Shown here in pieces: positions 11,631-16,114 of a stretch of DNA of 16,114 bases. The position numbers and the translations under genes were made by a program. Source of the stretch: Myxococcales bacterium (GTDB lineage Bacteria; Myxococcota_A; Bradymonadia; UBA4248); contig SFMP01000099.1 in the NCBI GenBank assembly GCA_004554395.1, positions 1 through 16,114 of the forward strand, in the 5' to 3' direction. The notes beneath the pieces are model-generated. The model had not been told where the DNA came from, ran no database searches, and saw only the letters and a program-made list of their open reading frames with translations. Position 1 is the first letter of the stretch. Every line of letters starts with the position of its first letter.

Positions 11631-13982
11631 TTATTTACCGGCTTTTTGAGCGGCGGCTGCGGCGGCTGCGGCGGCTGCGGCAGGATCTTTCGCAACGGCT
11701 TTAGCGGCCTTGTCGGCTTTTGCCTTAGCGGCGGCTGCGGCGGCTGCGGCTTTTTCTTTTTCGGCCTTTGCTTTAGCTTCGGCGTCGGCTTTGGCTTTTT
11801 CGGCTTTGGCTTTTTCTTTTTCAGCTTTAGCTTTTGCGTCGGCAGCAGCTTTTTCGGCTTTAGCTTTTTCCTTTTCGGCTTTAGCTTTTGCATCGGCAGC
11901 GGCTTTTTCGGCTTTAGCTTTTTCTTTTTCAGCTTTTGCTTTTGCCTTAGCTTCGGCATCGGCAGCGGCTTTTTCGGCCTTTGCTTTTGCCTTGTCGGCT
12001 TTTACGTCTTTAGCGGGTTCAACGGTTTTTTCGGGAGCGGCAGCAGGAGCCTTCGTATCGCTCACGGTTTTGCCTTCGCCATCGACGGTGATGAGTTTCT
12101 GAACGGTGTCTTGTTCGAGGATCTGGAAGACGACGCGACGGTTCGTAGCGGCGGCTTCGGGCGTTTCTTTTTTTGCGCCAGCGGGAAGCGGAATGATCGG
12201 TTGGGTCATGCCGTAGCCCTTGTGCGTGAGGCGGCTCTTTTCGACGCCCAATTTGACGAGGCGATCGTAGACGGCTTTAGCGCGTTGTTCGGAGAGTTTT
12301 TGGTTTTTCGCAGCCTTGCCGCTGAGGTCGGTGTGACCTTGGACTTCGACTTTCTTAATGCGCGGATTGTCTTTGAACGTCTTGGCGACTTCTTCCAAGA
12401 GGCTGTCGGATTGTTTGTCGATCGTCGCCTTGTTGAGTGTGAAGAGGATGGCTTCGTTGATATGGATCTTGTCTTCGGTTACGACGACGCGACGCGTCAC
12501 GCAGCCATTGGCATCGTCACCAGCTTCTTCGGGGCAGAGGTCTTTGCCCTTGCAGCTGAATTCGTTCTGGAGGCCTTTGTCGTAGACCCAAGGATCGCAA
12601 TAGCCGTCGCCATCGGTATCGGGTTTGGCGCAACCCTTCGTCGCTTCGCCAGCGGCGTAGTCGGGGCAGAGGTCTTTGCTCTTGCAAATGTGGGCATATT
12701 TATCAGAGAGGCCTTTTTCGGAGACCCAAGGATCGCACAAGCCGTCGCCGTCGTTATCGACATCGGGGCAACCGTCTTCGTCCATGTTACCATCGAAATC
12801 TTCGAGTTCGTCGGGGCATTGATCGGCGCCTTTGCAGACGTGTGCATATTTATCGAGCAAGCCTTTTTCGGAGACCCAAGAATCGCAGATGCCGTCGCCG
12901 TCGTTATCGACATCGGGGCAACCGTCTTCGTCTTCGAAGCCGTCGAAATCTTCGGGATCGCTTGGGCATTGATCGACGCCCTTGCAGACATCGGCAAACG
13001 CTTCAGACAAGCCGCGTTCCGAGACCCAAGGATCGCAGATGCCGTCGTCATCGGTATCGGGGACGGGGCAACCGTTGAATTCGGGCGAGCCGGGATCGTC
13101 GGGGCAATCGTCGATGTCGTCTTTGACGCCGTCGCCATCGCGATCGCCGACGTGAACGACTGGCGTTGCGTAATCACCAAAGCGGAAGCCGATGGCGATG
13201 TTGGGGCCAGCGTACGACAATTTGTCGGTATCGAGATCGTTGTTGATATCGCGAGCACGCGAATAAGCCGTTGCATCGGTGCCGAAATCTTTGAGGTAGC
13301 TAAATGCGACGCGCAAATAGAGCGCAAAGATATCGCAGAGATAGAAACGGGCTTCGATGAACGGACGAACTAAGAGTGCGTGACCATCGTAATCGTTGAT
13401 TTTGCTGTCGATCCACGTTCTACCATAGCCCAAACCGAGACCGACGGCGAATTCGTAGAACGAACGACGAACGCTAAATGCGGGTTCGATACCGGCATAG
13501 CCGTAATTGAAGCCAGGATTCGACGTGTAGAGCGATTGGTAACCACCGAATGCGCTGAGGCGCAAACCTTCGATCGGCGTCCATTCGACGTAGAGTTCGT
13601 GTTCGGCGACGAGGTTGACGTCGAAATAACTCTGACGGCTCGGTTTGAGGAGGTAATCGTTCCAGTTCGACATATCGGTGAACGTCATACCATATTGGAG
13701 ACCAACACCCCACGACGGAATGAATTTGTAGCTACCATCGGCGCTGACGCGTTCTTCTTTAGCAACCTTTTCGGAGGCCTCGGTCGTTTCGTCGGCATCG
13801 ACGACAGCTTCGGTTTCTTCGACATCGGCAATCGCGACGGCTTCATCGGCGACATCTGTAGCTTCAGCAGCTGCTTCGGGCTCTTGAACACCAGCAACCG
13901 TTTCCGCGTCTTGAGCCAAAGCATCGGTAGCAAATAACGCAATCACTGCAGCAGCTATCATGTAACGAAGTTTTTTTCCCAT
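11631..13982 (-). CDS. OmpA-family protein: beta barrel, TSP3 repeats, peptidoglycan-binding domain and Ala/Lys tail
   Basis: 783 residues; ATG 13982 has GGGAAG upstream, better than the in-frame TTG at 13994. Order: signal peptide ending ALAQ (1-24); Glu/Ala-rich segment (~25-78); region with alternating aromatic strands typical of an outer-membrane barrel (~85-275); Asp-rich TSP3-like calcium-binding repeats (~280-495); OmpA C-terminal domain (~505-622). Two residues expected to bind diaminopimelate are present, D552 in GHTDLSG and R567 in LSEQRAKAV, with the usual 15-residue spacing. The protein then continues for ~120 residues of Ala/Lys/Glu repeats (AEKEKAKAEKAAADAKAK units), predicted helical and resembling TolA or histone-H1-like tails, ending poly-Ala-QKAGK. 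Likely anchors the outer membrane to peptidoglycan. It has its own promoter candidate and a terminator cluster. The tail after the peptidoglycan domain is atypical. Confidence 0.93.
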   Translation of the reverse strand: MGKKLRYMIAAAVIALFATDALAQDAETVAGVQEPEAAAEATDVADEAVAIADVEETEAVVDADETTEASEKVAKEERVSADGSYKFIPSWGVGLQYGMTFTDMSNWNDYLLKPSRQSYFDVNLVAEHELYVEWTPIEGLRLSAFGGYQSLYTSNPGFNYGYAGIEPAFSVRRSFYEFAVGLGLGYGRTWIDSKINDYDGHALLVRPFIEARFYLCDIFALYLRVAFSYLKDFGTDATAYSRARDINNDLDTDKLSYAGPNIAIGFRFGDYATPVVHVGDRDGDGVKDDIDDCPDDPGSPEFNGCPVPDTDDDGICDPWVSERGLSEAFADVCKGVDQCPSDPEDFDGFEDEDGCPDVDNDGDGICDSWVSEKGLLDKYAHVCKGADQCPDELEDFDGNMDEDGCPDVDNDGDGLCDPWVSEKGLSDKYAHICKSKDLCPDYAAGEATKGCAKPDTDGDGYCDPWVYDKGLQNEFSCKGKDLCPEEAGDDANGCVTRRVVVTEDKIHINEAILFTLNKATIDKQSDSLLEEVAKTFKDNPRIKKVEVQGHTDLSGKAAKNQKLSEQRAKAVYDRLVKLGVEKSRLTHKGYGMTQPIIPLPAGAKKETPEAAATNRRVVFQILEQDTVQKLITVDGEGKTVSDTKAPAAAPEKTVEPAKDVKADKAKAKAEKAAADAEAKAKAKAEKEKAKAEKAAADAKAKAEKEKAKAEKAAADAKAKAEKEKAKAEKAKADAEAKAKAEKEKAAAAAAAAKAKADKAAKAVAKDPAAAAAAAAAAAQKAGK
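11740..12010 (-). repeat. Tandem coding repeat in the OmpA-like C-terminal tail
   Basis: The DNA repeats units of roughly 54 bp built from GCTTTTTCGGCTTTAGC-like blocks (plus strand), encoding ~18-residue AEKEKAKAEKAAADAKAK units with small variations. All are in frame. Such repeats can change copy number by slippage or recombination. Confidence 0.75.
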
Positions 13983-14115
13983 GTTACTTCCCAATAGTCA
14001 TTGCCCTGCTTGATTCAGGGACGTTAATTACAAGAACATAACCCTTCCATCGCCAATGCGTATGCCCGAGAGCCATTAGCTTCTTCAACAAGACGATGGA
14101 GTATAGCTTGCACAT

Positions 14116-14142
14116 ACTATACGCAATAGATACGTTTTGCAA
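14116..14142 (-). promoter_or_regulatory. Promoter candidate for the OmpA-like gene
   Basis: On the minus strand TTGCAA (14142-14137) then TATAGT (14121-14116, five of six) with a short 15-nt spacer; using the overlapping TAGTAT gives 17 nt. The -10 lies inside an inverted repeat GTATAG/CTATAC (14101-14122). The implied leader is about 125 nt. Confidence 0.4.
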
Positions 14143-14255
14143 GAGTTACGCGAAATTGTAAATTTTTATTCAGGAACGATCGCGCCTTTCTCACCAAATA
14201 CATCTATGCTCAAGCAACGAAAACTCGCCATTTAAGCCACTTATAGCTGTGTAAC

Positions 14256-14303
14256 AAAAAAGTTCGACATATCGGATATGAGTCAAAACAATTGTCTCGA
14301 ACT
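14256..14303 (-). terminator. Intrinsic terminator of the zinc-ribbon/SH3 gene
   Basis: AGTTCGA (14261-14267) pairs with TCGAACT (14297-14303), enclosing a small CATAT/ATATG hairpin, and on the minus strand is followed by TTTTTT. The stem overlaps the stop codon by two bases. Confidence 0.6.
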
Positions 14304-15783
14304 ACTTAAAACAAGCCGGTCCGACGTAACCAAATAAGTCTCCGTACTGAATATATCGCCAATTATTCGACGAGATGACGCGAGATTTTGGCTGTGGCAA
14401 CGACATGCCCTTGATGGCATCGGCAAATTGCGCCCCTGGCCCGAGTTTTGTGGCGCCGTTTTTGACCCACAGACCGCCTTTTTCGAGCAACCAATCTTCT
14501 TCGGTCGTCGCCACGATCTTGATCGACGCGCCAGCCGGGACTTCTTTGACGAGCCCAAATCGGCTCGCAGGGCCTTCGCGCATGATGCATGCGCGCGGTG
14601 TTTTAGCCGATTTCGGCGCATTTGCCCCAGCAAAGACGTTGTCTTTGCGCCCGTAGAGTCGTTTTTCGGTCAAATTCGTCGATTTTGCGGTTTTAGCCGT
14701 CGTTTCGGCTTGCGCGACGGCTGCGACGACCGGTTTTGCAGTGCCATTGCCCGGTTTTGCGGCGATGGCGCCTTGAGCGGCTGCAGCCGCGGCAGCGATG
14801 GCGGCTTGATCGATAGGGGCTGGGGCATCGCTAGCCTCGTCGTCGCCCAATTCGGGGATGGCAAAGGCATCTTCGTCGAAGTCGTACATTTGTGCGATGT
14901 TTTCGTCGTTAAAGTTATCGCTGGCGTCGTCGATCGGAATGATGGCAAAATTCTCGTTGCCCGCAACGCCACTTTGGCTCGCCAATTCGGCGACGGGTGC
15001 TTGGGCGACCGAGCTGTCGGAATCGCTACCGCCGAGAGCCGACGCCAAGAGGCCGATGGCGCCGACGGCGCAAAGGCAAATCGCGCTAGCGCCGATGACT
15101 TTTTGCTTCGAAATATCGCCCGAACGGACATCGGATGCGAACCGCTTGGCACGTTGTGCCGTCTTTTTGAAGGCGTTTTTGACCGTATCGATGACGAGGT
15201 GGAATCCACCGCTTGGCGTGCGAGCAAATGTGCCCGAACCGGTGGGCATGGGCCCCGATGTGGCTGCTTCGGATTCGTCGGCGATGAAAAAGCTATCGCT
15301 CAGATTGGCATTTGTCGCCGAAGGCGAATCCATGTCGACTTCGAGCGACGAAAAATCGTCTTCGATATCGGGGAGCATATCTTCGGGATCGAAGTTATTT
15401 TCGGGCGCATTTAATTTTTGTAGCAAAGCTTCGAGCTCGCGGCTTTGTCGCGTCGATGCATCCGAGCTTGCGTTGGCGACTGTTGGGCTTTCCGTAGAAC
15501 GCGACAAAACCGAGGCTCCTGGCTGTTTTGCGCGGCGTTCGATGCGATCGTTTTCCGACGAAATCCGTTTTAGGCTTTCCAAATCCATACGCGCGGCGGG
15601 TTGTTGTCGCTTTTGTACTTCTGGCAATGCCGATTCCGAGACACTCGCTCTTTGACGGAATCGCATCACCCCCGACGCCGCGCGAACGGGTTTTGCCGTG
15701 ACGTGTTGTTCGATTAAACGCTTCCCACAATACATACAAAAGGTATGTTTTTCGACCTCGGCTCCACAATGTATACACTTCAT
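14302..15783 (-). CDS. Zinc-ribbon, single-pass membrane, SH3-like domain protein
   Basis: 493 residues; ATG 15783 with AAGGA about 9 bases upstream. The N-terminus is a zinc ribbon, C3-x2-C6 and C16-x2-C19 (MKCIHCGAEV...FCMYCGKRL). Residues ~30-225 are long, charged and low-complexity, with acidic patches around 127-150. One membrane helix lies at ~229-250, preceded by basic residues (KKTAQRAKRF), which predicts zinc ribbon inside and C-terminus outside. After an Ala/Asp-rich stretch with a poly-Ala run (~327-342), residues ~395-493 resemble a bacterial SH3 domain (RACIMREGPASRFGLVKEVP, then DWLLEKGGLWVK), ending YGDLFGYVGPACFK. Such SH3 domains bind peptidoglycan or peptides. This could sense or bind the cell wall from the periplasm and report to a cytoplasmic zinc ribbon; that is inference. 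Overall architecture is not one I can name. Confidence 0.85.
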   Translation of the reverse strand: MKCIHCGAEVEKHTFCMYCGKRLIEQHVTAKPVRAASGVMRFRQRASVSESALPEVQKRQQPAARMDLESLKRISSENDRIERRAKQPGASVLSRSTESPTVANASSDASTRQSRELEALLQKLNAPENNFDPEDMLPDIEDDFSSLEVDMDSPSATNANLSDSFFIADESEAATSGPMPTGSGTFARTPSGGFHLVIDTVKNAFKKTAQRAKRFASDVRSGDISKQKVIGASAICLCAVGAIGLLASALGGSDSDSSVAQAPVAELASQSGVAGNENFAIIPIDDASDNFNDENIAQMYDFDEDAFAIPELGDDEASDAPAPIDQAAIAAAAAAAQGAIAAKPGNGTAKPVVAAVAQAETTAKTAKSTNLTEKRLYGRKDNVFAGANAPKSAKTPRACIMREGPASRFGLVKEVPAGASIKIVATTEEDWLLEKGGLWVKNGATKLGPGAQFADAIKGMSLPQPKSRVISSNNWRYIQYGDLFGYVGPACFK

Positions 15784-15914
15784 TTGCGACCATCCTTAGC
15801 AAGCTGATGCGCTCGTCTTCACATTTGTCCTCGAATCCGAGATAGCGACCTGGCATGCGCTTGCGTCTAATTATGGCTCGTGCACACGGGCTATCCCAAC
15901 TCAACGTAGAGGCG

Positions 15915-15942
15915 AGTTTAATGCCTCTGAGATAAGTGTAAA
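15915..15942 (-). promoter_or_regulatory. Promoter candidate for the zinc-ribbon/SH3 gene
   Basis: On the minus strand TTTACA (15942-15937, five of six), a 16-nt spacer and TAAACT (15920-15915, four of six), about 130 bp before the start codon. The -10 lies in the loop of an AGAGGC/GCCTCT hairpin. Confidence 0.35.
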
Positions 15943-15960
15943 ATTTTTGGGTTTTTGATG

Positions 15961-15993
15961 GGCGCCCATATTGCCCGCCAGCAATAGGGCGCC
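15961..15993 (+). repeat. Dispersed structured repeat, divergent copy D
   Basis: Outer stem GGCGCCC/GGGCGCC (15961-15967 with 15987-15993), bulged A 15968, TATT/AATA, then directly GC/GC and loop CCGCCA. Same plan as the other copies but without the tandem GA step and with A instead of G at the bulge. Confidence 0.55.
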
Positions 15994-16000
15994 TAGCGGA

Positions 16001-16027
16001 GGCGTATTGAGCGATAGCGAAATAGCC
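16001..16027 (+). repeat. Dispersed structured repeat, copy E
   Basis: Outer stem GGC/GCC (16001-16003 with 16025-16027), bulged G 16004, TATT/AATA, GA/GA, inner GC/GC, loop GATA. Confidence 0.8.
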
Positions 16028-16037
16028 GTAGCCAAGA

Positions 16038-16108
16038 GCCCGTATTGAGCCCAAAGGGCGAAATAGGGCGATAAAAGCCCGTATTGAGCCCAAAGGGCGA
16101 AATAGGGC
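16038..16108 (+). repeat. Dispersed structured repeat, tandem copies F and G (39-bp period)
   Basis: Copies at 16038-16069 and 16077-16108 are identical: outer GCCC/GGGC, bulged G, TATT/AATA, GA/GA, inner GCCC/GGGC, loop AAA. They are joined by a short GATAAAA-type spacer (CGATAAAA including the base after the stem, minus repeat phase). The sequence ends at the window edge in the next spacer (CGATAAA), so the array may continue to the right. Confidence 0.85.
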
Positions 16109-16114
16109 GATAAA

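Larger units (their letters stand above)
15784..16114. other. Upstream region of the zinc-ribbon/SH3 gene with repeat array
   Basis: 331 bp to the window edge. 15784-15960 is leader and promoter region. 15961-16114 is filled by four structured repeats. A long open frame crosses the region on the minus strand (15395-16093), but it overlaps the supported gene in another frame and its start is repeat-encoded, so I do not call it. Confidence 0.6.

Noticed and set aside
11646..13373. 575-codon plus-strand open frame
   Set aside because: It is the antisense shadow of the OmpA-like gene; its low-complexity Gly/Phe composition mirrors the Ala/Lys repeats and it has no recognisable domain.
15395..16093. 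232-codon minus-strand open frame over the right-hand repeats
   Set aside because: It overlaps the zinc-ribbon/SH3 gene in another frame, and its N-terminus is translated repeat DNA.
16038..16108. CRISPR repeats
   Set aside because: The 7-8 bp spacer is far too short and identical between copies; the units are hairpins of the dispersed family.

Overview
The window (about 16.1 kb, moderate GC) looks like chromosomal DNA of a Gram-negative bacterium, most likely a myxobacterium-like (Myxococcota / former deltaproteobacterial) lineage. The support is an OmpA-family envelope protein with thrombospondin-type-3 (TSP3) repeats, a cysteine-rich CGCG-repeat putative lipoprotein, a J-domain/Hsp70 pair, a zinc-ribbon/SH3 membrane protein and an AAA-ATPase-like gene of a type common in gut anaerobes. 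The lineage is an inference from gene content, not a database result. Almost everything is on the minus strand; only the histidine kinase is on the plus strand.

Layout, left to right. 1-694 (-): N-terminal 231 codons of an AAA-ATPase-like (PF09820-type) protein cut by the window edge. 695-921: hairpin-rich spacer with one copy of a dispersed structured repeat. 922-2496 (-): OPA-type MFS transporter with an Asn/Asp repeat tail. 2497-2928: non-coding, with a likely terminator and a three-hairpin element between two A9 tracts. 2929-3663 (-): coiled-coil C4 zinc-ribbon protein starting at TTG. 3691-3958 (-): a tRNA(CAT) unit with promoter and terminator. 4331-6142 (+): soluble double-GAF histidine kinase with its own promoter and no response regulator nearby. 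6213-8468 (-): secreted CGCG-repeat protein. 8526-10322 (-): Hsp70 paralogue. 10342-11097 (-): J-domain protein, 19 bp upstream of the Hsp70 gene. 11098-11630: spacer with a promoter candidate, two structured repeats, two further hairpins and a 92-bp tandem duplication carrying four terminator-like hairpins. 11631-13982 (-): OmpA-like protein. 14256-14303: terminator. 14302-15783 (-): zinc-ribbon/TM/SH3-like protein. 15784-16114: promoter candidate and an array of structured repeats running off the right edge.

How the parts may work together: J-domain protein, Hsp70 and the CGCG protein form a co-directional block, suggesting a dedicated chaperone unit next to an exported Cys/Asp-rich protein. 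The OmpA-like and SH3-like proteins are probably envelope/peptidoglycan-facing.

The most unusual signal is not a gene. It is a family of intergenic hairpins in three places with the architecture stem1 - G - TATT - GA - stem2 - loop - stem2' - GA - AATA - stem1'. Both stems change with compensation from copy to copy, while the bulged G, the TATT/AATA helix and the tandem G.A pairs stay constant. No CRISPR array, rRNA, transposase or prophage gene was seen.
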